64,000 nucleotides of DNA from assembly GCF_023898315.1 (NCBI RefSeq), contig NC_064622.1:351397234-351461233 (forward strand), given 5' to 3'. A program made the translations under genes and the position numbers. Below, piece by piece: positions 12,601 to 21,662 of the stretch (position 1 is the first letter of the stretch; each line of letters starts with the position of its first letter). Under the pieces are notes generated by a model, which worked only from the letters and a program-made list of their open reading frames with translations, did not search any database and was not told the origin of the DNA. The DNA is from Schistocerca nitens. Lineage: Eukaryota; Arthropoda; Insecta; Orthoptera; Acrididae.

Positions 12601-15600
12601 GTCTTCTGCGCGGGTTGTGCCAATGACACAGAACTTTTCATTTATGCATCACCGCGCGGTCCCCCGGCTTCCAATTCACTGCGCTTTCGCAACAATCGAC
12701 ATTTTGAAGTTTCTTTTAAGTACTCTGTAATTCTTGTTTACGTGTTGCTATGCATGAAGTAGGTACAACTGTTTGTAATCGTTATATTCATTTTGAACTG
12801 CCCTGCACGAACTGCATACCTACCACTAACGTGTACGAATGGGGGAGAAACGAATACGAGAAGACGCGTTTTACCTTATGAGTATATAACTCTTGGAATG
12901 CTGAAGACTGCTACACCTCACACAAACTTGGCACTGCATGGTCCCACCCTCGCCCGTGGCGGCTGCTCTTGAGCATGTCTACGGCTGCTGAAAACAACAG
13001 CGCTGGCTCACGCCTGGCTTGCAAGTTACATTAACAGCACGGCACTGCACTTCTCTGGAGGGCAGACATGGCATGGCAGAAATATTAATAAAAAAATACA
13101 GATAAATATTATCTTAAGTTGTGTCGGATGATATTCATAACACACAGTTCGTGAATATTGTACTGAACACTTTTATATCACTGTTAAGAGATGCATTCTA
13201 GCACGTGTGTCTGGTACTCGTTGCTAACGCAGGGTGTGACGTCACTTTTGCAGGCTCGCTGGGGAGACAAGCATGGAGGCTACGGAGAGCACTACTGGGA
13301 CTACAACCACGCTGGACACGTGAGTACCCCCACTCAGCATGTACGCTCGTAAAACGAAATTAAATCTAGTCATAGGTCTCTACAACTATTCTGGTCGCAG
13401 TGGCAGAGCTGACAAACCTACCATGTAATTACTGTGTATGGAAGACCCCGCAATGACTTTAGGTGCAGTTATAATGAGTGTTCATAAATTATCTTTAAAG
13501 CTTTATATTTCAAGAACTTTAAAACTTTACTAGATAATAGCAGCTCCTTTTCAACATGTGAGAAGTTAACTCTACCGTTTTGTTTTCTCATTCATATACG
13601 TCAATGTGGTCTCCCCTGGTAACACGGTCAACGTCTAGTCGGTGTTTAATTTCTCTCCATGCACTCTCTAGGAATTCCCCGGCGGTATGCTCAGAAGTAT
13701 TGCGAATGCTCGTCTTCACGCCCAGTAGGTGTGTCTCCTAGGTACGGTACACCTGATCCTATACGAAACTTCGTACGAAGACTGAGCTAAGATGATCGTA
13801 CGGAGCACTGAATCGGACAATCTCGACTAGCCTCCCCATCCGGAAACTTTTCATCCGGAAACTGATGGATTTTTCAAGAACAGTAAGATAGCGGCCCATC
13901 TTGATGATATATGACGTAAGGTTGCAGGTGTTCCAATTGTGACACAACAAACCCTTGTAACATGTACAACTTATCATCACTGTTGACAGTGGATTCTTTG
14001 GAAAATAGTGGACCAATCTTGCACCACATTTTGACTTAGGAACTGCCTCTTTCCATTTCACCCGTAACGTAAGGACACTCTGATACCCATATATGAAAGT
14101 TATATTGGTCCAGTTTGCCGAATACATTGACTCATTGCATCATCAGGGAAACAAATCCGTTCCAAAAAGTCAGTGTTTGTGTCAACCTTTGCTGGAATAT
14201 CCATCGCAAACTGTTCACATTGTCTGTCTGTTTGACAAACAAGCAGCACCATGTAGATATAAAGATGTAGTCATCTACGCAAGATTTTCTGCACTGTTGA
14301 TCGTGGTATTTCTCTGGTGTCAACATACTGATTTTGTCGGACTTCTTGCAAATATCTGTGCACCTTTCACGCGTTGGCGTCTGAAACAGATGGACGACCC
14401 AGCTACTTTTTATGTAGAATACTATTAGTTGCCATAAATGACATATACCATGCCCGAATACATGATCGAGACGGTGTTTCCCTTCCATACTGTGTCCGGG
14501 AGTTCCCTTGTACTTGGATATCGGACATCCTCTCCATGAATCAGCCCACACTGTGAAACCACAAATTCCGAAGACCCCTCCCTGTGCAGTGATATGACAG
14601 ACGACGGCGTTATACAAGTTGTGCAGCAGCCAGACTGCACCATGTTTCGTTAGTTTTTTTGCTTGAGTCGAACAACGGAATATGCTAACAAGAATATGTC
14701 TGCTGAAGTTCAGTTTGTGGAACATACGTTCGAGACTGAAATGCAAGCCAGCCCATCATAGACGTGGGTATCGTCAAGATAAATTGTTTACTGGCTGCAT
14801 ATGATTTACAGACTGAACAACTTTATACAAAAGAGATTATTTTTCAATGGTGAATGCTCTTTTTTGGTTGAATTATATTGTGTGTTTAATATCACCGTGG
14901 ACTAGACGTTAGACCTGACAGTGAATGAAATTATTTCCCTATTTATCTAACCTATTGTTGAATTAACTAGCGTAAAATATGTGTTGCTTTTTTTTCTTTT
15001 TTGCTCACAGCCATTATTCATATTTCTCACTACTTCAGATCTTTGATTTCAGTGCTAAAACTTCTAAGACTTACAATCTCTTTTCCTCCTTTTCCAGCAC
15101 GAGGATGGCGGTGATGACGGCGGTGATGTAAGTACTGTTTATTTGCTTCTATTTTGCTATTCTAAGGTGTATTAAATCGACTAAACTGTGTGGTATAACT
15201 CCGTACTACGAATCGGGCAGTGCATAGCACACTACTTGAGTACCTCCGGTAGCAAACTACATGAGTATCTTAGAAAGTTTGGTGACCGAGGAAATAATGG
15301 CAGGTATGAAGTGGCGCCGCACAGGTTGAGATCTATACGTTCGTCATTATTAATGTTTTGTCAATCCCAACACATCTTGGTCTCCTGTTGCATCGTTAAA
15401 ACTCTCAACATGTGACATTCTTCATCTGTCATCCAATGCTGTGAAATGAAAAAGAATAGCAAAACCAATGGGGCGCGATTTGCAGACTTCAATTTAACTA
15501 TTCGCGACAAATAGCTGAAGGAACAGAGTTTGTGACCACAAGTCGCCGAGGTAGAAACCGCACAAAACTAGTTTTGAATAGAAGTTCAATATCATCGAAA

Positions 15601-16565
15601 AATCACACGGAAAGAGATGACGCCAGGTATTCTAAAGAAAGAACATCCGAGTAAGGACATCGGTAAGGGTTGAACACACATTGAGTTCCTAGTTGGCCGT
15701 TCTTTAAGTACAGATTCCGCGATCACGACTTAAGCATAAACCTGCAACTGTAATTCGGTCAAATTGTGGCTTTAGATTCACTTTACCTTTTAACTCGAAT
15801 AAAAGAGATGGCCTGCGAAATATACACGGTTCCTCATCATCGCGTCATGTGTTATTTGTGAAACAACTAGAATGAATATTTAGTTGCTGCAAGTTAGTAT
15901 CGCGAGGAAACGCAACGTTTTCAGCCTTCTGTCAAACGAGAGGTAGGCTGAAATCCTTTCGTCATATGCGCAACAATAATGACAGTTTCCGTTACCAACA
16001 CCATTGTCCGCAGTGCGGGCCATCTGACACACTCAAGACGTTCGAGCGGCCACCAGATGAGTGCTTCGATGAAACACAGACTTTGCCAAAGTTGGCTTTA
16101 TCTCTACACATCGATAAGTTAATGTAACTTGTAGAGAGTTATTGTAGGCTGCAAATGTATTGCCCTCTTTGACCCACACACCCCTCTTGTACCGCTCAAG
16201 GAAAAGTGAACACTTTCAGATAAAGACATTGTTAGTAAGATGGCAGGAGAAAGTCTGATAACGTGTTTAGATACAAATAAAAGAGCAGGCTGAAAGCTGC
16301 CGGTGGGCTCACGACCTGTTGTTTGGTGTTGCGGCAGGGTGGCTACAGCGAGCCCGTCCCCGAGTACAAGGCGGCGCCCGGCGCCCACCACAAGGTGACA
16401 GCCAAGAGGCAGTCCGACGCCGCTGCCGCCCCCGCCGCCCCCACCGTCTCCGAGGCCCGCGTCAAGAAGAGCGCAGGCGAACCTCGCCTGGTGCTGGATG
16501 TGGCCACCGGGCGCGTCGTCGACGAGGCGTCTGGCCAGCAGTTCACCCTGACGCCCGTCAACTGA
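579..16565 (+). CDS. Predicted secreted Gly/His/Tyr-rich protein, eight coding exons
   Basis: Coding exons are 579-605, 3445-3544, 3637-3724, 8636-8759, 10531-10641, 13254-13319, 15098-15127 and 16338-16565, joined by GT-AG introns with consistent phases (774 bases, about 257 residues). Residues 1-25 form a signal peptide: basic MSVLRRTMQ, then a hydrophobic core ending in CVLA, with likely cleavage before Lys. The mature protein has a Gly-rich stretch (exon 3), an acidic and aromatic segment (exon 4), YEFGYRRG near residue 121, GEHYWDYNH near 161, an acidic exon HEDGGDDGGD, and an Ala/Pro-rich tail ending in LTPVN. YEFGY followed by aromatic and Gly spacing loosely recalls the Rebers-Riddiford cuticle motif, but it does not match well. 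I do not recognise the family. An extracellular or cuticle-associated role is inference. No transmembrane segment or catalytic motif is seen. Confidence 0.8.
639..1010. repeat. Two-copy imperfect direct repeat in intron 1
   Basis: Segments at about 639-796 and 861-1010 are diverged copies of each other, about 222 bases apart. Shared words include CACACCTGCAA, ATTTCATG and CATATTTCTCAC. It looks like a fragment of a tandem or dispersed repeat lying just after the first exon. The rest of intron 1 up to 1354 shows nothing recognisable. Confidence 0.5.
1355..2400 (-). mobile_element. LINE fragment, reverse-transcriptase C-terminal part (copy 1)
   Basis: Read on the - strand, the segment contains non-LTR reverse-transcriptase blocks: a GVPQGN-like block and IYINDIGDNL near 2220-2260, the catalytic LFADDAVIYR near 2160-2185, then YLGITITNNLNWKD, RLRFIGRTLRRC and LVRPILEYCCAVWDPHQVGL (about 1750-1960). 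The 3' end, near 1355-1420, carries TACATCTACAT (TAGATG-type tail when reversed). It is 5'-truncated and broken by stops and frameshifts. It is the same family as the copies at 2617, 38672, 44403 and 54577. The clade (Jockey/CR1-like) is not certain. Confidence 0.85.
2617..3275 (-). mobile_element. LINE fragment, 3' part (copy 2)
   Basis: A second, shorter copy of the same LINE family, also on the - strand. Its 3' end near 2617-2665 contains CCACAAGCCACCTTATGG, matching the 3' end of the copy ending at 55567. Further in, reversed sequence encodes an FFPR...WNR block, and the 2935-3275 part matches the region around RFVTGSF and RFIGRI in the copy at 44403. It is heavily mutated. The 2401-2616 gap between copies 1 and 2 shows nothing I recognise. 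Confidence 0.7.
3445..3544 (+). CDS. Exon 2 (signal-peptide core and basic segment)
   Basis: The acceptor is GTGTACAG before 3445 and the donor is AAAG|GTGAGC at 3545. It encodes VALVLCCAAVVPCVLA, a hydrophobic run with small residues before the predicted cleavage site, then a basic stretch KMEEGAGKRVAKQIHTK. It ends in phase 1, matching the start of exon 3. Confidence 0.85.
3637..3724 (+). CDS. Exon 3 (glycine-rich segment)
   Basis: It follows a 92-base intron ending TGATTGCAG. It encodes AAVVDSENDHNAAETG, then a Gly-rich run with FGGGGVGGHGKYF. The donor CA|GTAAGT at 3725 is an excellent match. The exon ends in phase 2, and the split glutamine codon is completed by the first base of exon 4. 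Confidence 0.85.
3821..3838 (+). repeat. Poly-G run (18 G)
   Basis: An uninterrupted run of 18 G lies in intron 3, about 95 bases after the exon 3 donor. It can form a quadruplex-type structure and is prone to length error in assembly, so its exact length should not be trusted. Confidence 0.9.
4310..4490 (-). mobile_element. tRNA-derived SINE (second family), - strand
   Basis: Read on the - strand, the head around 4425-4490 looks like a tRNA: an A-box-like TGGTCGAGTGGTTAGC and a B-box-like GGCTCGATTCC, followed by a non-tRNA tail with GAGCGGACATGGGG features. This is the layout of a polymerase-III SINE. It differs from the abundant SINE family at 44-60 kb. It is not a working tRNA gene, because the stems do not pair well. 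Confidence 0.6.
4491..7249. other. Intron 3, no recognised feature
   Basis: AT-rich intronic sequence. Several short open frames exist on both strands, but none has recognisable domains or codon bias. A GC-richer patch at about 6730-6920 is unassigned. Confidence 0.5.
7250..8110 (+). mobile_element. Degenerate LINE fragment in intron 3 (family B)
   Basis: On the + strand, broken frames read like the end of a non-LTR reverse transcriptase of the family seen at 55735-56600: a GVRQGRNLSPMLFNL-like block near 7310-7350, then SVALH, INSLDTKRIEDFER, NEEILCRIW and GHILRHQG-like blocks around 7770-7960. Many stops and small indels show it is old. It ends near 8110 with sequence equivalent to the C-terminal RDRVAWR block. 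Confidence 0.7.
8111..8635. other. Intron 3, 3' part
   Basis: No gene is recognised. A T-run sits near 8361-8373, and GC content rises from about 8380 towards exon 4, as it does around most exons of this gene. The GC-rich part contains tandem-like GCTCGGCTG and CAGCTGGGC words but no open frame I would call coding. Confidence 0.45.
8636..8759 (+). CDS. Exon 4 (acidic and aromatic segment)
   Basis: The acceptor is GTGTGCCGCAG before 8636, after a 4.9-kb intron. It encodes a segment including DFYMLLYGPLQMEYGHVCE and FERRDFQNHRHQGQ. The donor ACAG|GTCCTC at 8760 is weak but leaves phase 0, which fits exon 5 when that begins at 10531. The single cysteine of the mature chain lies here. Confidence 0.75.
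8760..10530. other. Intron 4, no recognised element
   Basis: A good-looking acceptor with a long pyrimidine tract ends CCCGCAG at 8848, but no in-frame exon follows it. An antisense open frame of 82 codons at 9874-10122 is rich in Glu, Lys and Ala and could be a fragment of a mobile-element gene. I do not recognise it. The remainder is unassigned. Confidence 0.4.
10531..10641 (+). CDS. Exon 5 (YEFGY segment)
   Basis: Encodes HNPEHDHYEFGYRRG and onward to HAGHFKTK, with the strong donor AAA|GTAAGG at 10642. There are two AGs at the acceptor, at 10522-10523 and 10529-10530. Only the second keeps phase 0 open from exon 4; the first would run into a stop within four codons unless exon 4 ended differently. 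The start is therefore chosen on reading frame. Confidence 0.7.
10642..13253. other. Intron 5, nothing recognised
   Basis: About 2.6 kb of mostly AT-rich sequence without a recognisable exon, repeat or open frame with domain content on either strand. Confidence 0.45.
13254..13319 (+). CDS. Exon 6 (GEHYWDYNH segment)
   Basis: The acceptor is CACTTTTGCAG before 13254 and the donor CAC|GTGAGT at 13320. It encodes 22 residues, ARWGDKHGGYG followed by EHYWDYNHAGH, in phase 0 at both ends. Of all parts of the protein this aromatic segment looks most constrained and would be the best query for homologues. Confidence 0.85.
13588..14560 (-). pseudogene. Degenerate mariner-like transposase in intron 6
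   Basis: Read on the - strand in several frames, the order of blocks is that of an insect mariner-like transposase. There is a GRPSVSDANA block followed by IPRSTVQKIL (about 14270-14400), then FLERICFPDDA (first catalytic region, about 14150-14180). A KVNQYNF-like stretch and GPLFSKESTV come next, then HLQPYVIYQDG (second Asp, about 13900-13930) and RDCPIQ. The C-terminus is SAWREIKHRLDVD followed by RVTRGDHIDVY, with the stop at 13588-13590. Many stops and frameshifts break it. A 204-codon open frame across 14132-14746 is only a chance frame over this relic. No terminal inverted repeats were found. It lies antisense to the host gene. Confidence 0.75.
15098..15127 (+). CDS. Exon 7 (30-base acidic micro-exon)
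   Basis: A 30-base exon with the strong acceptor CTCCTTTTCCAG and donor GAT|GTAAGT. It encodes HEDGGDDGGD and is phase 0 on both sides, so skipping would keep the reading frame. It is a good candidate for a cassette exon that changes acidity or metal binding, but alternative use is inference. Confidence 0.75.
15128..16337. other. Intron 7, nothing recognised
   Basis: About 1.2 kb between exon 7 and exon 8. I see no repeat or coding remnant on either strand. GC content rises only in the last few bases before the exon 8 acceptor. Confidence 0.45.
16338..16565 (+). CDS. Exon 8 (Ala/Pro-rich C-terminus and stop)
   Basis: The acceptor is GTTGCGGCAG before 16338, in phase 0. It encodes GGYSEPVPEYKAAPG, an Ala/Pro-rich stretch, then LVLDVATGRVVDEASGQQF and LTPVN before TGA at 16563-16565. 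GC content is much higher than in the flanking introns, as in exons 2 to 5. Confidence 0.85.
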   Translation, partial: GGYSEPVPEYKAAPGAHHKVTAKRQSDAAAAPAAPTVSEARVKKSAGEPRLVLDVATGRVVDEASGQQFTLTPVN

Positions 16566-16685
16566 GCTGGCTACACTGACCGCACGAGACAACACACACA
16601 CACTTTTTATACTTTTGTACCGTTTTTTTGTTACTTTTCTTATTTTGTTGTATTTTGTTAATAAAATTTCAGATTTACACTACCT
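16566..16685 (+). terminator. 3' UTR and poly(A) signal
   Basis: A short 3' UTR contains a CA repeat and T-rich stretches. AATAAA is at 16660-16665, about 95 bases after the stop codon. Cleavage is expected around 16675-16690, so the transcript has a very compact 3' end. Confidence 0.75.
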
Positions 16686-16857
16686 CTCTATTATTATTAA
16701 TCATCACTGATGTCTCAACACTTATCCTGTCCTCACTCAGTGTTTCCCACATATTCCTTTCCTTGACGAGTCTACGGAGAACCTCCTCATTTCTTATCTT
16801 ATCGATCCACGTAACTTTCAACATCTGCTGTATTCCTGTTGCGAATATTTTTAACAA
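16685..16857 (-). mobile_element. LINE fragment (family B C-terminus) just downstream of the host gene
   Basis: On the - strand it encodes LKVTWIDKIRNEEVLRRLV and KERNMWETL, matching the conserved block MLKIRWVDHITNEEVLNR of the family B LINE at 55735-56600. It starts within about 20 bases of the host poly(A) signal and is a short 5'- and 3'-truncated remnant. Confidence 0.6.
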
Positions 16858-16949
16858 CTACTTTCTAACTACTGGCTGAACGTTAATGAAATCTACAAAC
16901 TGCAGGAACGGATTCTTAACTGCGAATGGAGGAAAACAGGTCTTCTGAA

Positions 16950-17110
16950 AATGCATCCAGAAATGAACGGTGTGCATACAACGGCAACAGACCGTCCTGG
17001 AACACAGTACAGAGTTGCATCGGATCCACGTCACAACAGATGTTCAAAGTGGCCTCCGCAGGATGCATGCATTGTCACGCAGAATACAAAAAACGTACTG
17101 TGGCTTATAC
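16950..17110 (-). pseudogene. Mariner-like (DD41D-type) transposase C-terminal scrap
   Basis: On the - strand the segment reads HASCGGHFEHLL followed by a stop at 17031-17033, the typical C-terminal signature of insect DD41D-type mariner transposases (compare GGHFEHFL). Upstream codons are too decayed to follow. The 17111-17539 stretch beyond it is unassigned. Confidence 0.45.
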
Positions 17111-17539
17111 TATGTTGGCATCGACTTGCCTGAAACTTGTACTAGGGTCTGTCCCAGTATCCTGTACAACCCGGTCCACCAAATCCAGTTTATTTGTTTT
17201 GTTTTAGGGTGCAAAAACAACTAGGGTCATACGCACCAATCCAAATATAGTGTACACACAGTCTGCCGCCTTCCTGTACGTTCGTCTGTCTGAAAGAACT
17301 CATGATCACACAAACACCCAAGATAAGCTTCAAATCTTGTGTGAGGATACTTATTTTGGTAAAGCCATGTTGCCTTGCGGCCATTTCCATCTGCTTGGTC
17401 GTACACGAACACCATCTCGACTTGTTCCCGACATGAATACCAGACCCTTCTACAGTACCCTGTACCAACCAGACAACATGCAATACACACTGAGCACACG
17501 ACACGTGGATAGAGAAACTGTCCCTCGTCAGCGCCATCT

Positions 17540-18258
17540 ATTGTGGCAACGATGCATTTCCGGACACATGTTCATAGGACCTTTTTTCTCTATTTCCAGT
17601 TAGTAGTACTAAAAACAATCAAATGGTTCAGTTGAAGAATCAAGAGAATATATTAAAAATTTCACTCGACAAAACCATAGGCCAATAACCCTATATATGT
17701 AATACATCCCTGGCACAGAGAATTATTCTAGACAGATTAAATGTGGCATTGTCAAACCTGTTTATGTGAAAGGTGACAAGAAAGACTTCAAAACTTATCA
17801 CCCAGTTTCCTTATTGACATCTCCTTCCAAAATATTCTAAAATGTGATATATTTAAATCTGAGTAGAAAGAATTTACCTAGCACATCACAGATTAGACTA
17901 GAGAAGGGTTACTCGACTGAGAATATTATTTATGCATTCATTCACCAAATAATACAACCCAAAAATAATAAAAATCACCAATTAGTATTTTTGTTACCAT
18001 TAAACTCGTTTACTTGCGTCGATCATGTTAATATCTTAGAAAATATTATGTTTTATGGTAATACTATCTTAACTGACAATAGCTTTGAATTGTGTTAAAT
18101 GATTCAAACAATGACAGAAAATTTTACTGACTGAAGAAATCAGAAATGGAGACTCAAAGGGTTCGATTTTGGGTCCATTCCTATCTACATACTAATAATG
18201 AAGCTGTAAAACTGTCATGTGTATCTGTTTTTCTGTTTGAACATGGTGATCTCCAAAA
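17540..18258 (+). repeat. Direct repeat A: composite with LINE reverse-transcriptase remains
   Basis: This copy is closely similar to 21663-22330. It starts at GCATTTCCGGACACATG, which resembles the end region of DD41D mariners. It continues into + strand reverse-transcriptase remains: KGDKKDFKTYHPVSLL, LEKGYSTENIIYAF, VDHVNILENIMFYGN and a GSILGPFLS-like block near 18165-18190. It ends with CTGTTTGAACATGGTGATC. Both copies share the mariner-like lead and the LINE part, so the composite existed before it was duplicated. Confidence 0.65.
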
Positions 18259-18260
18259 AG

Positions 18261-21200
18261 TGATCCATTTAGTAGGGCCTAGCTCACTTTTCATTTTCTA
18301 CTAAAAATCACTTGTTTCACTCATTCTCTTCATTAGAAACTGAAAAGTTACCTAGAACCTACAATCTACTATAATCCACTCTTCATGTATAACTCAATTT
18401 CATTTCAAGTACTTAGAAAAATTAACAAAAATAAATGATTTTAGTATCATGTTCACTAATTTAAAAAAAATTCATACAAAAGGTGAACATAAGAAAATAA
18501 AATTTAATATTTTTTATATAAGGTGAACTTAAGAAAATGAAATTTAACAATTTTCATTAAAGTTGAATGAAAGACAATAAAATTTAATATTTCTTTGACA
18601 GGTGAATCTATGAAAATAAGTAAAAGAATTATAGTGATTGTAAGGACTCTATTCTTTACCTAAAATTTTCCCAGCCATAACACTTATATGATCTATTGTT
18701 TGTAAATTTTTTTAGATATGGCTTATTTTCAGTTTTACCACATTCACATATAACTTTAATTTTCTGGTTTCTACAAATCCAACAAAATGCATCTTTTTGA
18801 TATTTATCTGTATAAAATTCAATAATATTCTTTTTCGGTAGACAGTCACTGTTTGGTATTGTCGATTTAAAGATTATAAAATTTAATAGGAAAAAAAATT
18901 TAAAAAAAATATTCACAGAGTGAATTCAATGTCATGAATTTCGTTATTTCTATTTTTAAGTTTCTTCAATCCCTTCTATTTCATTTTCAACTTTTCATTT
19001 TTAATTAATTGAAAATCCTAATTGGTATTTAATTTCGAATATATATCTGGTAACATAATCTTAAACTCATTATTAAGTACCATTCAAATTTTTTCTCCAT
19101 ATCTGCTATATAAATATTCAGATCCAGTAACATTATATAAAACATTTAATTCTAATTCTATTAATTTTTAATGTATTGAAAAGGAACTAAAAAGATGTTG
19201 TAATTTAATGTCAAAGAAACAAGAAGAAAATTTGTTCAACTGTCATACCGGAGGAATACTCTAAAAAACTTTTTTATCATTGAGAGACAAAGCACTAATT
19301 TTGAGATTCTTTTATTACTTCTAGTATTAACTACTTTTTTGTTCTGATGTGCTGGCGTAAAGATGTACTGTATAGTTTCATGTCTATGTGTGTGTTAAAT
19401 GAAGGTGTTAAATGATGAAAAATGTGTTTTATAATTTCTGTCAAGATCAAGCCTAAATCCCATACCAATGGAGTACAAATTATTCAGTTAATTTGAGAAG
19501 GCGAATTTTAGATGGAGGCGACGATCTTTACGACGTTGCTGCTCAACAATAGAGGTACGTGATTGGGCTCACTACTTTCCTTTGGTGGCCGCTAAGATTA
19601 ATTTCGATGTATTTTTTGCCGAGACGTTCAGAACCTGCAATCTTTCTTTTCGTACAAAAATAGGAGTCAGACTGAAAAAGAAATATTCTTAAATTTAAAT
19701 AATTGCAATTCTTTTACCCAGGCCACAGGGAATGATAGAAAGTACGTGCCTCTACCCTGATTGTACGTTCGCAATCTCCGAGTGTGTTACGAAGTAATTA
19801 TTTTACACAAAAAATTAAGATAGATCTTTCTCATCAGATCGCAACCACTCGTACGGGAATGTACGTATCCTCTGAATGTGTGTAGCCAGTCGTGTGCCTT
19901 GTTCTACAGATTTTATGTTAATATTCTGTGGATTGCATCTTCGCAATTAATTTTTGTTTATGCTGCAAATTGCACTTCACGCGAAGTATTTGTTACGCAA
20001 GTTTCAGGCTCCATTTAATGTCAAAAAATTCCGAAGTACGTCTGACTAAGCAACCCGCTACAATAATTTCATATCTCTACAACTACAATATCAAAAAAAC
20101 CAATAAAAAAACAAAATAACAGAGAGAGGGTACGTTACAGTATGTATTCAAGAAAGAAAACTAGAATATTTGGATAGTACATCTTTTAAACATAAATACA
20201 AAAAAAGTTTAGAGAAGGAACTAAAAACAAGAGAAACTAAGAAGAAATAAAAAATTATTTTAATGACAATGGATAGATTTTCCTACAGTTGGAATCTATT
20301 AAATTTGTACTTTTGTGTTAAATGGTGAAAACAAGTTTTCATATACGGGTGTATTGAGTGAAAAAATGGAAAAAAATCTGTTTATATTGTCAAAGGTCCT
20401 AATAAAAGTAAATTTATAAAACTGAAGGAAAATAAAAATATTCTTGGAATAGAAGGATTTATTTGTATTCCATATAGTAACCTTAGACAAGAATTGGAAG
20501 CTTATTACTGTCCTAAGGTAGAGGCATTTTTGAAAAAAAAAGAACAGATGGTCTTTCCACATTTAATGGAGACTCTTTTTCTAAAATAATTTACTTAAAA
20601 ACAATAACGATTTTCGAAGGCAAAGAGAGTTTATTGTATAAAGAAGAAGATAAAGAAACAATCGAAAACAGAAAAAATAGGTCAAATACATGAAAATTTA
20701 AAAATTAAGACTGTAAACAACTAGAAGATGTAGAAGAAGGATTAAAAGTAATTATTTGTAACATTAAAATGGAAAATTATCGAGGAAAAGACATATATTT
20801 TTAAATTCCTAAATAATCCAGATAGTTATTGATCCAATCTGTATTAGTAAAAGCTTTAGACAGAAATGCCAAAAAATATATCTGGTTTTCAAGAGTAAAA
20901 TGCATTACTGAGGTATAAGAGAAAAATCAAATAGTTTCTTAGATGAAGGATACCAAATAGAATTTTTGGATTTAATTTTACTTCAAAATTTTACTTGTGC
21001 AAAAATTACCGTTTATGGTAAGGAAAAGGATGCTATTGTAGAATTAAAAGATTTAAATAAATATAGTAGAAACAAATATATAAAAAAGATACCTAAGGCA
21101 ATTAATAAATGTTTTCTGGAAGAAAAAGATTCGGATTATAGCGAATAAAGCGAAATAGATAGTGATAAATGTTATAAATACGATTTTCCAAAAGAAGAAG

Positions 21201-21660
21201 CTGTAAAAGAGCACAAGGATAGTCGAATTTACTGAAGAATAATTTAATTTCTATATTTTTTTGTTTCTGTAAGATGTGTAGTGATAAAACTTTTAATCTC
21301 TAGATTTCCATAATAACTTTCCTAAAGAAAAAAATGTAAGACTAATCCATTTTGCTACACACACACAAAAATTTGATCACTAAAAAATAAACTCGGAATG
21401 AAGATAAACTAAGTTAGATCAGTTGAGTTAGATCCAGTAATCGGGTCTAGATATATTTCTGTTGAAAGATCGATTAAATTCAAAACCACAATAAAAAATA
21501 AAATAACAACCAAACACTAAATGAATGTTAAACAAACATTAAATGAATGTTAAACTAAACATAAAATTGGAATAAATATAATTAATGTTAAATGTTCATT
21601 TTAAATTAAAAGTTATTTTAATAGAAAATGAAAATAGACCTAGAACCTACTAAATGGATC
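18261..21660. mobile_element. AT-rich 3.4-kb block with inverted termini, unidentified
   Basis: The left end, starting GATCCATTTAGTAGG at 18262, is an imperfect inverted match of about 50 bases to the right end at about 21610-21660. A second short word, ACCTAGAACCTAC, occurs near both ends. The inside is far more AT-rich than its surroundings. It holds a 40-bp tandem repeat near the left end and Lys/Asn/Ile-rich coding-like stretches in several frames at about 18656-18916 (-) and 20200-21200 (+), including a Cys-rich patch CWIC...CEC. It looks broken many times over. I do not recognise the family; a decayed DNA transposon or an old virus-like insertion are both possible. Confidence 0.5.
18481..18625. 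repeat. 40-bp tandem repeat, about 3.7 copies
   Basis: Units begin at 18481, 18521, 18561 and 18600, each starting AGGTGAA or a close variant and containing AAGAAAATAAAATTTAA. The spacing is 40, 40 and 39 bases. It lies 220 bases inside the left inverted terminus of the AT-rich block, a position where many DNA transposons carry subterminal repeats. Confidence 0.75.
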
Positions 21661-21662
21661 TA

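Noticed and set aside
14132-14746. A 204-codon novel antisense gene
   Set aside because: Other frames of the same strand follow a mariner transposase, so this open frame is a shadow over a relic.
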